64,000 bases of DNA from Viridibacillus sp050278625 (GCF_050278625.1 NZ_JBNNTI010000015.1:14956-78955), one strand, 5' to 3'; shown: positions 44,878-54,038, numbered from the stretch's first letter. Notes: a model not told the origin generated them from the sequence alone. Numbers and translations are program-made.

Positions 44878-46334
44878 AAGCAAGGATACAGCTTGACCCT
44901 AAATTAGTAGTGAGCATCGTTTATATCGCAGCGATGTTCATGGTTTCAATGGACGGGACGATCGTCAATGTAATCTTGCCAACGATCAGTAAGGAATTTA
45001 ATATCGAGCCCTCGTCAACGAGTGGCATTAACGTCGGATACTTAGTAAGTCTGGCAGTATTCCTCCCTGTAGCTGGTTGGCTTGGTGATCGTTTTGGGAC
45101 CAAGAAAATCTTCTTGGTGGCCTTAGGAGTCTTCACGGCCGCCTCCCTTTTATGCGGATTCGCTAATAACCTTCAAACTTTGAACTTGTTCCGGGTTTTG
45201 CAGGGGGCAGGAGGCGGTGTCCTGGCACCAGTTGGCATGGCCATTTTATTTAGAACGTTCTCTCCAGAAGAACGACCTAAGGTATCCAGGTCCCTTGTGC
45301 TTCCCATTGCCTTCGCACCAGCCATTGGTCCGATCGTTGGCGGATTCTTTGCGGAACAACTAACATGGCGCTGGGCGTTTTTTATAAATGTCCCTTCCGG
45401 AATTATCGTCTTGTTATTCGGCTTACTGTTTTTAAAGGAACATAAGGAGCCCGCCACTGGTAGGTTGGACCTCCCAGGCTTCTTGCTATCGGCAGCAGGA
45501 TTTTCTATGTTGATGTATGCACTGAGTATAGGGCCATCTAAAGGATGGGGTTCCCCTATCATCATGTATACAGGATTTGTAGGTTTCGTATTTGTTTGTT
45601 CGTTTGTTCTAATTGAGTTGCGTGTGAATAAACCAATGCTCGATTTGCGTTTATTATCCGATCGACTGTTTCGGACATTAGGCATCATTTCATTATTTTC
45701 AATGGCCGGTTTATTGGGGTTGCTCTTTGTGTTCCCATTAATGTATCAAAATGCAACGAATTCCACAGCTTTAGAAAGTGGACTTGCTACTTTTCCAGAG
45801 GCACTGGGTTTAATGGTTGCATCTAGAATGATGCCTTGGACTTCCAAGAAACTTGGCATACACCAGGTGATTTGGATAGGACTACTGTTGACCGCTATGA
45901 TTTTTTCACTGATAAGCATTGTTGGTCCGACAGCGAATTCTTGGTTCCTTCGGGTCCTATTGTTTAGCGTAGGCATATGCTTGGGACATACTGTGGTTGC
46001 AGTACAGTTTTCAACTTTTACTAATATCACTTCTGCTTCTATGGGGAGGGCAACTACATTGTTCAATGTTCAAAACAGAATTGGCTCTGCCATAGGTGTA
46101 GCCATATTAGCTAGCATTTTGGGGGCGGTGGGCACTGGGTCAGTGGGAACAACTGGTGGAGAATCTTTTAATTTGGCATCCTATCAAATCGCTCTTTTCG
46201 GTTCGGCAGTTTTCCTCATAATAGCTCTATTATTTTCGCTAAGTTTAAGAAAGGAAGATTTTAAGGCGGTTATGTCGAAACAGGGTACTGCCAAGCCTAC
46301 TCATATAGAACCAGTTAGAAGAGTGAATGAGTAA
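44874..46334 (+). CDS. MFS exporter of the siderophore cluster
   Basis: A 486-residue DHA2-type transporter with about 14 helices. It has the T-W-R-W-A-F-F-I-N-V-P segment after TM6, G-W-L-G-D-R-F-G-T-K-K (motif A) and A-P-A-I-G-P-I-V-G-G (motif C). The GTG start overlaps the mbtH stop, so it is co-translated with the synthetase genes. Its place makes it the probable exporter of the siderophore, a role held by the unrelated-position YmfD in B. subtilis. The ribosome site is weak, which fits coupling. Confidence 0.87.
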   Translation: MKARIQLDPKLVVSIVYIAAMFMVSMDGTIVNVILPTISKEFNIEPSSTSGINVGYLVSLAVFLPVAGWLGDRFGTKKIFLVALGVFTAASLLCGFANNLQTLNLFRVLQGAGGGVLAPVGMAILFRTFSPEERPKVSRSLVLPIAFAPAIGPIVGGFFAEQLTWRWAFFINVPSGIIVLLFGLLFLKEHKEPATGRLDLPGFLLSAAGFSMLMYALSIGPSKGWGSPIIMYTGFVGFVFVCSFVLIELRVNKPMLDLRLLSDRLFRTLGIISLFSMAGLLGLLFVFPLMYQNATNSTALESGLATFPEALGLMVASRMMPWTSKKLGIHQVIWIGLLLTAMIFSLISIVGPTANSWFLRVLLFSVGICLGHTVVAVQFSTFTNITSASMGRATTLFNVQNRIGSAIGVAILASILGAVGTGSVGTTGGESFNLASYQIALFGSAVFLIIALLFSLSLRKEDFKAVMSKQGTAKPTHIEPVRRVNE

Positions 46335-46366
46335 TTCAATTTTAAAAATGTTTTTTTGTTAATGGC

Positions 46367-46401
46367 GGGTTGCTGTGATTTTAAACAGCACCCCCTCTTT
46401 G
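46367..46401 (+). terminator. Hairpin after the exporter
   Basis: GGGTTGCTGT...ACAGCACCC (one bulge) followed by CCTCTTTGTTTT. A likely partial terminator between the exporter and the PPTase gene. Confidence 0.55.
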
Positions 46402-46543
46402 TTTTCTAACATTTTGACTCTCAATTTATCGGTCAGTTAAGAGGTAGAGAGGTAGGAGAATTGATTGAAGTATATATTTGTAAATTGCCTGCAAAGAGAG
46501 AGAAAGCTACTCTAAACAGTTTGCTTTCTTATTTTCAGCGGAG

Positions 46544-47173
46544 ATGCAAAATCGAGTGAGGAAATTCGTGAAGGTGGATGATGCGTACCGCTCATTGATA
46601 GGAAATCTGATGGTACGTATTATTCTTAAAGCACGATACGGTTCTAGTGTTGGGGAATTAGAAGTGGGAATCAATGCATATGGCAAACCTTTTTTATGTG
46701 GATATCCTTCTTTTCACTACAATATTTCCCATTCCGGTGAGTACGTGGTTTGTGCTGTTCATGATGAAGAAGTCGGTGTGGATATAGAAAAAGTAGGGCC
46801 ATTTGATTTGCAGCTTGCAATGGGGTTTTTTACAGAAGAAGAATATAGGGATTTGTTGAACGCCAAAGAGGATGGAATTCATGCTTTTTATGATATATGG
46901 ACCTTAAAAGAAAGTTATATCAAAGCGATTGGTAAAGGGCTGTCTATTCCCTTAAATTCTTTTAATGTAAAAAAATATAACCATGACTGTATTCAATTAA
47001 CGGATGTACTTATAGGTAAACCAATTACTGATTATATTTGCAAACAATATATGATTGATGGGGACTATAGTCTTTCTGTTTGTGCCCATCAGGCGAATAT
47101 CAATCAATTTAATCAATATCTTAATTTAGTTTCCTTTAAAGAAATATGCTGTGCTTTATGTGTTTCTTCTTGA
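46544..47173 (+). CDS. Sfp-type phosphopantetheinyl transferase, frameshifted N-terminus
   Basis: A 209-residue Sfp-like PPTase, which arms carrier domains (DhbB, DhbF) with phosphopantetheine from CoA. Core motifs are intact: F-H-Y-N-I-S-H-S-G, G-V-D-I-E-K-V (metal Asp/Glu) and W-T-L-K-E-S-Y-I-K-A. The first 30 or so residues of Sfp proteins are missing from this frame but are found in another frame from TTG 46461 (E-V-Y-I-C-K-L-P...S-Y-F-Q-R-R-C-K-I-E, stop at 46557), preceded by GGTAGGAG. A single base lost near 46556 explains it. ATG 46544 has no spaced ribosome site, so expression is doubtful. Likely a recent pseudogene or a sequencing error. Confidence 0.8.
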   Translation: MQNRVRKFVKVDDAYRSLIGNLMVRIILKARYGSSVGELEVGINAYGKPFLCGYPSFHYNISHSGEYVVCAVHDEEVGVDIEKVGPFDLQLAMGFFTEEEYRDLLNAKEDGIHAFYDIWTLKESYIKAIGKGLSIPLNSFNVKKYNHDCIQLTDVLIGKPITDYICKQYMIDGDYSLSVCAHQANINQFNQYLNLVSFKEICCALCVSS

Positions 47174-47357
47174 AGAGGCATAATTAAGAAAACTCGAATC
47201 TGAAGTGTCATATACTTCGCTTTTATTTAGAATTTTTCGAGTTCGCCAGGATTGTTATTAACCAATTTAAGTAGTCTGGATTCAGAAAAGAGATGGATTA
47301 ATTTTGATATAAATATATATTATGATTGTTTAGGTGCAGCTCTTATGGAGGATTAGA

Positions 47358-47378
47358 ATGGCGAAATATTACTCTTAG
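47358..47378 (+). other. Orphan start with good ribosome site
   Basis: GGAGG at 47347 and ATG at 47358 begin a frame that stops after six codons, ten bases before a repeat fragment. It looks like a gene start cut off by the repeat or by a deletion next to it. Confidence 0.35.
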
Positions 47379-47387
47379 GGAAAAGCG

Positions 47388-47489
47388 ACTCGGCGCTCGC
47401 TCGCGGAAAGCTTCTGAAAACCTAATCTATCTTGTATAAAAATAAAAAGACTGTAGAAAACTCATTTTTTTCGAGATTGTCTACAGTCT
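47388..47489 (-). repeat. Type A repeat, inverted end fragment
   Basis: The reverse complement of the left end of the type A element at 6.4 kb: GGCGCTCG...GCGGAAAGCTT, then the spacer TAGATTAGG and the hairpin GACTGTAGA...TCTACAGTC (47449-47489). The GC-rich right half is absent. The rest of 47174-47680 shows only an AACTCGAA...TTCGAGTT stem at about 47188-47242. Confidence 0.7.
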
Positions 47490-47642
47490 GAAAAGACCAC
47501 ATTTTGGGTCTTTTTTTAAGAATCCATCATGTTAAATAAAGATCAAAAAGTACTACTGATACCGATATTTTAATTGTTTTAATTGGAAAAGGGTGAAGCA
47601 ACCAATACAAAACCCTAAAATCAAGTTCGATTTGAAAATAAA

Positions 47643-47673
47643 AGAAAAAAGCTGCACCAATGGGGAGCAGCTT
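47643..47673 (-). terminator. Terminator of the minus-strand hypothetical gene
   Basis: AAAGCTGC...GCAGCTTT, followed on the minus strand by a T-rich tail, eight bases past the stop at 47681. Confidence 0.8.
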
Positions 47674-47680
47674 TACACAG

Positions 47681-48082
47681 TTAGTATTGATATTTTTTTG
47701 TATCTGTAATGATTTTAAAATGAATCCCTTTAATTTCCTTTGTAATTTCCTCTTTTACATCATCCAGATTGACTAGTTTATTAGAACCTACATAAAGTGA
47801 AAGCTCATCCATTAAGCGATTGAATGAGTTCGAAAATAGACTTCGCATCGCATCGAAGTCTAGGTTGCGGAAGCTTCCATCAATTTCATAAGCTTCGATT
47901 GAATTCATTTGCTTAGAGGCACCTGCAAAACGATCATCGTACACTGTATATGTTTCATCAGAAAAGGCAACGATATATAATTCTTCGCCCGTAACAGTAT
48001 GTAATTCAATATTATTCTTATGTTTTTTGACATCTGTAATGCTGTGAATGCCTTCCGTATGTTTAATATTAAATAAGCTCAT
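47681..48082 (-). CDS. Hypothetical protein
   Basis: A 133-residue, acidic, soluble protein without cysteine. The first 60 residues look beta-rich (N-N-I-E-L-H-T-V-T-G-E-E-L-Y-I-V-A-F); the second half looks helical with a hydrophobic repeat (M-R-S-L-F-S-N-S-F-N-R-L-M-D-E-L). GGGGG precedes the ATG and a terminator follows directly. I do not recognise the family. It is divergent from the DUF4085-like gene across 373 bp of AT-rich DNA in which I see no further feature. Confidence 0.65.
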   Translation of the reverse strand: MSLFNIKHTEGIHSITDVKKHKNNIELHTVTGEELYIVAFSDETYTVYDDRFAGASKQMNSIEAYEIDGSFRNLDFDAMRSLFSNSFNRLMDELSLYVGSNKLVNLDDVKEEITKEIKGIHFKIITDTKKYQY

Positions 48083-48455
48083 ATAAAAACCCCCTAGAAA
48101 ATTGAACCAATATAGAACTAGTCGATTGACGCTTCCTATATGGTTACTTTAATAATATCATAATTTACTTATATTTGAATTTGTGTATTATAAAATACTC
48201 ATTATAATATACCTATTTTGTGAACGTATTAAAAATAAGTTTTACATTATTACCATAATTTTATATTTTGTATATTTACAAGGAAAATAAAGGATGTATA
48301 ATAGTATATGTAAATATAAATTTGAATTATAGACACCTCGTTAGTCTATATGCAAACCCAGTGTTTACCCATGTCTTTTTTTTACACAAATCTTTCTCTT
48401 TATCTTTGTTTTTCAGAAGCTTAAAAAAGTTGTTCCAATGGAAGGGACTGGATTT

Positions 48456-49112
48456 ATGAAATATTTTACAAAGAAATGGTTTGAAGAAAATCAATTATCC
48501 AATTATTTATTTTTCCTTGTTACAATAGAAGACTGGGAAGAGGAAAAAGCTTATTATAGAGAATACGATATCGATTTAGAACAGGAACGCAAAATGGAAT
48601 TACAACGTGATCAAGACAAATTGTTAAGATTTTTACCTAAAGAATTCCATCCATATATCCTAGATGGCTCTATCATTGATGGTGCACCAAGTGAAAAGTT
48701 GCGCAATATGGCAAAAAACTGGTTGGAGAAGTTTGAAACTTTGACTAATGATAAATTCGAAAAATGTGCTGCAGATTTTATAGCAGCTAAAAGTAAACTT
48801 TCAAAAACGGCAAAAGAACTATTTGTTAGCTCGTTCCATGATGCAACAATTCAAGCGATTGAGAGAAATTCTGACCAAACATTTACAATCAAGTTGAATT
48901 TAGAAAATACGTATCATGATACAGACAAGTTAACGATTACTTTCGTAGATGTCAGTGAGTTTAAATGTACAGCACCGGTCAAAAAAGGGTCATGGTGGTT
49001 GTATGAAGAGGTGTCAATAGTTGATACTGGTTTTAGATTAAATGTTCTATTTGATAGCCCTTTAGCTGAATTTTCTATTGTTGCAAAAGATGTTGTTATC
49101 GAGTCTATATAA
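48456..49112 (+). CDS. DUF4085-like protein
   Basis: A 218-residue soluble protein of unknown function. The start M-K-Y-F-T-K-K-W-F-E-E and the helical first half, followed by a beta-rich second half with S-F-H-D-A-T-I-Q-A-I near residue 135, resemble the DUF4085 family of Bacillales. I choose ATG 48456, eight bases after AAGGGA; the in-frame ATG at 48438 overlaps that ribosome site region and lacks its own. It is monocistronic with a strong terminator. Confidence 0.7.
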   Translation: MKYFTKKWFEENQLSNYLFFLVTIEDWEEEKAYYREYDIDLEQERKMELQRDQDKLLRFLPKEFHPYILDGSIIDGAPSEKLRNMAKNWLEKFETLTNDKFEKCAADFIAAKSKLSKTAKELFVSSFHDATIQAIERNSDQTFTIKLNLENTYHDTDKLTITFVDVSEFKCTAPVKKGSWWLYEEVSIVDTGFRLNVLFDSPLAEFSIVAKDVVIESI

Positions 49113-49120
49113 TAAATAAA

Positions 49121-49164
49121 AAAACACGTACGCATTGAAATGTATCGATGCCGTACGTGTTTTT
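49121..49164. terminator. Rho-independent terminator
   Basis: AAAACACGTACG...CGTACGTGTTTTT, a 12-bp perfect stem with flanking A and T runs. Confidence 0.92.
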
Positions 49165-49296
49165 GTTTATAAAGAATATAATTTCTTTATAGAATTACAA
49201 TTCTACAAATAATAAACAATTTAATTGAAATTATAGGGGATTTAACGATATTATCCTGGAAAAAATGTAAAATAAGTATTTATAGGGGGAGTATAT

Positions 49297-49638
49297 ATGG
49301 TAGGTTATGAAATTAATGAGGACAAAGTAATGAAAGTAATCACTGTTGTAGTAAATGATAAAATGACATTAGAACAGGCTGGAAAATTTACTAGAGACTA
49401 TAAAAGGCTAACAAAAACAATTGATTCTAAATTATTTGTCTTAGATATAGATTGTACTGCAATGAAAGTTGTAACGCCAGATCTTATAGATAACCTTGGT
49501 GAGACTTTTAAAATGTATAACGAACCAGGTTTTAAGAAAGTAATTATGAAAGTAAGACATAATAACATACTTAAAATGCAATTAACACGTCTTTCGCGTG
49601 AAGCAAGGTTAACAAATGTTGAAATTCTAAATGTATAA
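49297..49638 (+). CDS. Hypothetical protein, possibly STAS-like
   Basis: A 113-residue protein with alternating strands and helices: K-V-I-T-V-V-V-N, an amphipathic helix, K-L-F-V-L-D-I-D-C-T-A-M-K, a helix with N-L-G-E-T-F-K-M-Y, then K-K-V-I-M-K-V-R-H. This order recalls STAS/SpoIIAA-like folds, although the usual phosphorylated D-S is not seen. GGGGG precedes the ATG. No neighbours suggest a function; confidence in the fold is low. Confidence 0.55.
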   Translation: MVGYEINEDKVMKVITVVVNDKMTLEQAGKFTRDYKRLTKTIDSKLFVLDIDCTAMKVVTPDLIDNLGETFKMYNEPGFKKVIMKVRHNNILKMQLTRLSREARLTNVEILNV

Positions 49639-49762
49639 TTTAAGATACTTAAAAAGATATTTATAGATTTGAATCCAATAGTAAATATAGCGTACAAAAC
49701 TCTGATGACTTCTTAAAGGTTTTTTAGTCGTAAATCGGCTATAAAATGTAATGAATTAAATT

Positions 49763-49978
49763 TTCTTTTTTAATAGAAGGAAACTAGATGTAAACATTCT
49801 TATTAAAACGAAACAAAAGAAGATAAATGCGTTAGATGAATTTAAGTGGAATGATATTCTTAATAGGGTATATAGTCGTTGTCATGGTAGTTATACAATT
49901 GCTAGGTGGAATCAGCTAGTGGTATTATCTTCAACAATAGGTTTAGATGGGTTTTACGTTCAAAAATGGTTAAAATGA
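49763..49978 (+). pseudogene. Start-less frame, possible gene remnant
   Basis: About 70 codons without a stop (K-L-D-V-N-I-L-I-K-T-K-Q-K-K-I-N-A-L-D-E-F-K-W-N and S-R-C-H-G-S-Y-T-I-A-R-W-N) ending at 49978. There is no ATG, GTG or TTG start with a ribosome site. The composition looks like protein, so it may be the tail of a lost gene. No family recognised. Confidence 0.3.
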
Positions 49979-50031
49979 AGCGGAAAATGGCATTATAAGG
50001 ACACTAAATAAATAGCTACAAACATAATGAA

Positions 50032-50066
50032 AAACCACCGGTCATATAATGACCGGTGGTTTCGTT
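50032..50066. terminator. Terminator of the opp operon
   Basis: AAACCACCGGTCAT-ata-ATGACCGGTGGTTT, a 14-bp perfect stem just past the oppF stop. Confidence 0.9.
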
Positions 50067-50072
50067 CTATTT

Positions 50073-50984
50073 TTATGCATTTTGCCATTTCTTTAAAGAA
50101 GCAGCTGTACCATAAACAAAGTGTTTGTCAGCAACTTCATAAAACGAAGCGCTTTCATCTACTTCTTCATGTACATAAGGAATTCGTGTACGTCTTGATT
50201 CTGACAGTGGATCTGGTAACGGGATAGCTGAAAGTAAGGATTTCGTATATGGATGGACAGGCGAATGATAGATATCATCAGCTAAACCAATTTCAACGAT
50301 TTTCCCTCGGTACATTACAGCAATACGGTCGCTTATATACTTGACCATTGAAAGATCATGCGCAATGAATAAGTAAGTTAAATTAAGCTCTTTTTGTAGC
50401 TGTTTTAATAAGTTAACAACTTGTGCTTGAATCGATACATCGAGTGCAGAAATTGGTTCATCTGCAATAATAAAGCTTGGATTTAAACTGAGTGCACGAG
50501 CAATACCAATCCTTTGGCGTTGCCCGCCTGAAAATTCATGTGCATAGCGGCTTGCATGTTCTCTATTTAAACCAACAGCTTCGAGTAAGGACTCAACTTT
50601 TTCACGGCGTTCTTTTTTGTTTTTGTAAAGACCGTGAATATCAAAACTTTCACTAATAATTTCACCAGCTGTCATTCTTGGATTTAGTGAAGCATATGGA
50701 TCTTGGAAAATCATTTGCATTTGACGGTTAAATTGCTTCATCTCTTTTGCTGATTTAGCACTATGAACATCTTTACCGTTAAATATGATTTCTCCATCAG
50801 TTATATCATATAGGCGAATAATAGAGCGGCCAGTTGTAGATTTACCACAACCAGATTCTCCTACTAGACCAAGAGTTTCTCCTTCATAAATGTCAAAACT
50901 AATGCCATCAACAGCCTTAATAGGCTCATTCGCAGAACCGAAGTATTGTGTTAAGTTTTTAATTTCTAAAAGTTTTTTCGTCAT
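50073..50984 (-). CDS. oppF: Oligopeptide ABC transporter ATP-binding protein
   Basis: A 303-residue ABC ATPase, last gene of the opp operon. Walker A is G-E-S-G-C-G-K-S near residue 43, the signature F-S-G-G-Q-R-Q-R near 150, and Walker B I-I-A-D-E-P near 175. The C-terminal oligopeptide/dipeptide extension (H-P-Y-T-K-S-L-L-S-A-I-P) is present. It works with OppD to power peptide uptake. AAGGAG lies inside oppD, and the two genes overlap by 26 bp, so they are coupled. Confidence 0.92.
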   Translation of the reverse strand: MTKKLLEIKNLTQYFGSANEPIKAVDGISFDIYEGETLGLVGESGCGKSTTGRSIIRLYDITDGEIIFNGKDVHSAKSAKEMKQFNRQMQMIFQDPYASLNPRMTAGEIISESFDIHGLYKNKKERREKVESLLEAVGLNREHASRYAHEFSGGQRQRIGIARALSLNPSFIIADEPISALDVSIQAQVVNLLKQLQKELNLTYLFIAHDLSMVKYISDRIAVMYRGKIVEIGLADDIYHSPVHPYTKSLLSAIPLPDPLSESRRTRIPYVHEEVDESASFYEVADKHFVYGTAASLKKWQNA

Positions 50985-52041
50985 TTAGCAAATTCTCCTT
51001 TCCCAAATAACCTTCAATTCGTTTTGCTACAGCATCAGGAATTGGAATTTTCGGAGCATCAGGATGTAATAACCATGTTTTTGCGAAATGTGTTTCGCTT
51101 ACTTGGAACATTGGTGGTTCTTTTTCATAATCAATTGCCAGTGCAAATTCATTGCGGGCAGCAAATGCATCTCCTTTAGGAGGATGTATTAAATCAGGTG
51201 GTGACCCTGGAATAGTTCGTAATAATTCGTCTGAATTACTATCAATATCTGGCATTGAGCCAAGTAAACCCCAAGTGTATGGATGCTTTGGATTGTAGAA
51301 AATTTCATTTACTGTACCGTATTCAACGATTTGCCCCGCATACATAACCGCAACGCGATCAGCGACGTTAGCGACAACACCTAAATCATGGGTGATGAAA
51401 ATAATCGATGTATTACTAGTCTTTTGGATATCCTTCATAAGCTCTAATATTTGCGCTTGAATTGTAACGTCAAGAGCAGTTGTCGGTTCATCAGCAATTA
51501 ATAATTTAGGGTCAGCGGCTAGGGCAATAGCAATTACAACACGTTGTCGCATACCACCAGAAAATTCGTGTGGGTACTGTTTATAGCGTTTTTCAGGCAT
51601 TGGAATTCCTACTTGTGTTAATAATTCAATGGCACGTTTCTTCGCGTCATTATGTGAAATTTTCTTATGTTGTAAAAGCACTTCTGTAATCTGTCTACCA
51701 ACTCGCATTGTTGGATTTAAAGATGTCATTGGATCTTGGAAGATCAACGCGATTTCATTTCCTCGAATTTTAGACATCTGCTTATCAGATAATGGAATTA
51801 AATCTCGACCATTAAAGATGATTTCACCAGATTCATAATTACCAGGAGGTTGTGGAATCAGCTTCATTAAAGCATTGCTTGTAACACTTTTGCCTGAGCC
51901 TGATTCGCCTACAATGGCAAGAGTTTCTCCAGCTTGTAATTCGAAATTTACTCCGCGGACAGCTTGTACGACACCTGCAAACGTTTTGAAATTAATTTTT
52001 AAATCTTTTACTTGTAAAATTGGTTCACTCATTCTGTTCAA
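50959..52041 (-). CDS. oppD: Oligopeptide ABC transporter ATP-binding protein
   Basis: A 360-residue ABC ATPase with Walker A G-E-S-G-S-G-K-S near residue 46, signature F-S-G-G-M-R-Q-R near 165 and Walker B L-I-A-D-E-P-T-T. The family C-terminal region carries H-P-Y-T-W-G-L-L-G-S-M-P and continues beyond it, typical of OppD. It lies five bases after oppC and overlaps oppF. OppD and OppF form the ATPase pair under the OppB-OppC channel. Confidence 0.93.
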   Translation of the reverse strand: MNRMSEPILQVKDLKINFKTFAGVVQAVRGVNFELQAGETLAIVGESGSGKSVTSNALMKLIPQPPGNYESGEIIFNGRDLIPLSDKQMSKIRGNEIALIFQDPMTSLNPTMRVGRQITEVLLQHKKISHNDAKKRAIELLTQVGIPMPEKRYKQYPHEFSGGMRQRVVIAIALAADPKLLIADEPTTALDVTIQAQILELMKDIQKTSNTSIIFITHDLGVVANVADRVAVMYAGQIVEYGTVNEIFYNPKHPYTWGLLGSMPDIDSNSDELLRTIPGSPPDLIHPPKGDAFAARNEFALAIDYEKEPPMFQVSETHFAKTWLLHPDAPKIPIPDAVAKRIEGYLGKENLLNDEKTFRN

Positions 52042-52046
52042 CCTCC

Positions 52047-52976
52047 TTATTTACGTAGTTTTGGATCTAGTGCATCACGCAAACCATCACCAACTGCGTT
52101 AAATGCGAAAATAGTTAAAGAAATCATTATGGCAGGGAAAATTAGTCGCCAAGGCGCATTTGTAATAGCATTGCTGCCTTCAGACGCCATTGTACCCCAG
52201 CTGGCTATTGGAGCTGAAACACCAAGTCCAAGATAAGCTAAGAATGATTCTGTGAAAATAGCGGTTGGAATTGTTAGTGTCATTGTTACTAAAATAGCAC
52301 CTAATGCATTTGGAATTAAATGTTTAAAAATTAAATGTTTTGTATTTGCTCCAAGTGTACGCGAAGCTAAGACAAATTCTTGGTTTTTAATGGAAAGCAC
52401 TTCACCACGTACAATACGAGCCATATTAATCCAACCAGTAATTGATAGGGCGATGATCATAGGGACTAAGCCAGACTCTAAAACAACTAATAAAACGATT
52501 ACAACAAGTAAGTAGGGGACAGCTGTTAAGACGTCCACAATACGCATCATAATATTATCTACACGCTCTCCAGCCAGACCTGAAATACTACCCCACAATA
52601 CACCGATTATTAAATCGATAATAGCAGCAGTAATGCCTATGAATAGAGAAATTCTTGCACCTTCCCAAACACGAACAAATACATCTCGTCCTAAATCATC
52701 TGTACCAAACCAATTTGCTGCTGATGGTGCAGTATTGTATATACCTAGTTGTTCACTATAAGTATATTGTGAAAATACGGGTACAAAAATGGCCATTAAT
52801 ATAATAATAGCAAGTGCTATTAAACCGAAAATGGCTAATTTATTATGAACAAACCGGATGAAAACCTCTTTCCAAGAAGACACAGATTTCTTTGCCAGTT
52901 TTTCAGTTTCTTCATATCTTCCACCGACAATCTCAAACATCTCTTTGTCAATTTTTTCTAATTGTTGTTGTGACAT
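52047..52976 (-). CDS. oppC: Oligopeptide ABC transporter permease
   Basis: A 309-residue inner-membrane permease with an N-terminal soluble part (OppC_N), one helix at about 45-65, a large outer loop with N-W-F-G-T-D-D-L-G-R-D-V-F, then five helices. The EAA-type loop is seen as A-S-R-T-L-G-A-N-T-K-H-L-I-F-K-H-L-I-P-N near residue 210. It partners OppB. Its ATG overlaps the stop of oppB by one base. Confidence 0.93.
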   Translation of the reverse strand: MSQQQLEKIDKEMFEIVGGRYEETEKLAKKSVSSWKEVFIRFVHNKLAIFGLIALAIIILMAIFVPVFSQYTYSEQLGIYNTAPSAANWFGTDDLGRDVFVRVWEGARISLFIGITAAIIDLIIGVLWGSISGLAGERVDNIMMRIVDVLTAVPYLLVVIVLLVVLESGLVPMIIALSITGWINMARIVRGEVLSIKNQEFVLASRTLGANTKHLIFKHLIPNALGAILVTMTLTIPTAIFTESFLAYLGLGVSAPIASWGTMASEGSNAITNAPWRLIFPAIMISLTIFAFNAVGDGLRDALDPKLRK

Positions 52977-53905
52977 TATTTTTTTGCCCCTCTCAGCTTA
53001 ATTCGCGGATCGATAATACCGTATAAAATATCTACGATTAATACCGCCAATAATAGGATAATAGAGTAGAACACTGTAGTACCCATAATAACTGTGTAAT
53101 CACGATTTGTAATACTTGAAACGAAGTGCTTACCAAGTCCTGGTATTGCGAAAATTTGTTCTACAATGAAACTACCCGTCACAACACCTGCTGTTAAAGG
53201 CCCAATATATGTAACGACAGGTAACAAGGCATTTCGTAATGTATGTCGGAAAACGATTGTCCATTTGCCAATTCCTTTTGCTCGAGCCATTTTGACATAA
53301 TCACTGTTATTTTGCTCAAGCATACTGGATCGTGTAAGTTTGGCGATAAAACCCATATGCGTCATGGCAATGGCTAGTGCAGGCAATATACTATAGATAA
53401 AACCTTTCCATCCACTGATTGGGAACCAACCTAGTTTAAAAGCTAAAAAATACTGTATTAAACCAGCCAATACAAAGGATGGGATTGATATTCCAAGAAC
53501 GGCAACTGTAGTGGATAAATAATCGGGAAAGCGATTGTGGTAAAGTGCAGAAATGACACCTACAAGTATGCCTAAACCTACAGACAGTAGCATTGCTTCT
53601 ATACCAAGAGTTAACGAGATAGGGAAGCCTTCTGAAATCATATCATTAGTAGAACGCATTTTATATTTCATAGATTCACCAAAATCGAATGTAGCTGAAT
53701 CTATAAGGTAATCCTTATACTGAATATACCAAGGGTTGTCTAATCCATACTTTGCATTTAATTGTTTCTCAATTTGAGGTGGAAAACTACGTTCACTTGC
53801 AAATGGACTTCCCGGGGCCATTCTCATTAAGAAGAATGTGGCAGAAATAATGACAAAAAGAGCAAGTAAAATGTACAAAAGCCTTTTTAAAATGTATTTA
53901 AACAC
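52976..53905 (-). CDS. oppB: Oligopeptide ABC transporter permease
   Basis: A 309-residue permease with six helices. The EAA loop A-R-A-K-G-I-G-K-W-T-I-V-F-R-H-T-L-R-N is near residue 215. The start is GTG at 53905, with GGAGGAGT upstream; a nearby ATG is out of frame. A hairpin lies between it and oppA, so it is transcribed by read-through of that structure. Confidence 0.92.
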   Translation of the reverse strand: MFKYILKRLLYILLALFVIISATFFLMRMAPGSPFASERSFPPQIEKQLNAKYGLDNPWYIQYKDYLIDSATFDFGESMKYKMRSTNDMISEGFPISLTLGIEAMLLSVGLGILVGVISALYHNRFPDYLSTTVAVLGISIPSFVLAGLIQYFLAFKLGWFPISGWKGFIYSILPALAIAMTHMGFIAKLTRSSMLEQNNSDYVKMARAKGIGKWTIVFRHTLRNALLPVVTYIGPLTAGVVTGSFIVEQIFAIPGLGKHFVSSITNRDYTVIMGTTVFYSIILLLAVLIVDILYGIIDPRIKLRGAKK

Positions 53906-53940
53906 ATGAGACTCCTCCTTTTTTCCTTAGAGTTAAGTTT

Positions 53941-53990
53941 AAAAAAAGCTGTCTCATGAGCCGTATTAACGACTATGAGGCAGCTCTTTG
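53941..53990 (-). terminator. oppA-oppB intercistronic attenuator
   Basis: AAAGCTGtCTCAT...ATGAGgCAGCTcTTT; on the minus strand it is followed by a T-run. Such a hairpin after the binding-protein gene usually lets only part of the transcripts continue, giving more OppA than channel. Confidence 0.8.
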
Positions 53991-54038
53991 CTGTCGATAG
54001 AATATCTAACAGTTTATTCATCGAGTACTGCGAGCGTA

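Noticed and set aside
48268..48459. 63-codon frame before the DUF4085-like gene
   Set aside because: It has no convincing ribosome site, ends inside the next gene, and consists of AT-rich, aromatic-heavy codons typical of noncoding DNA.
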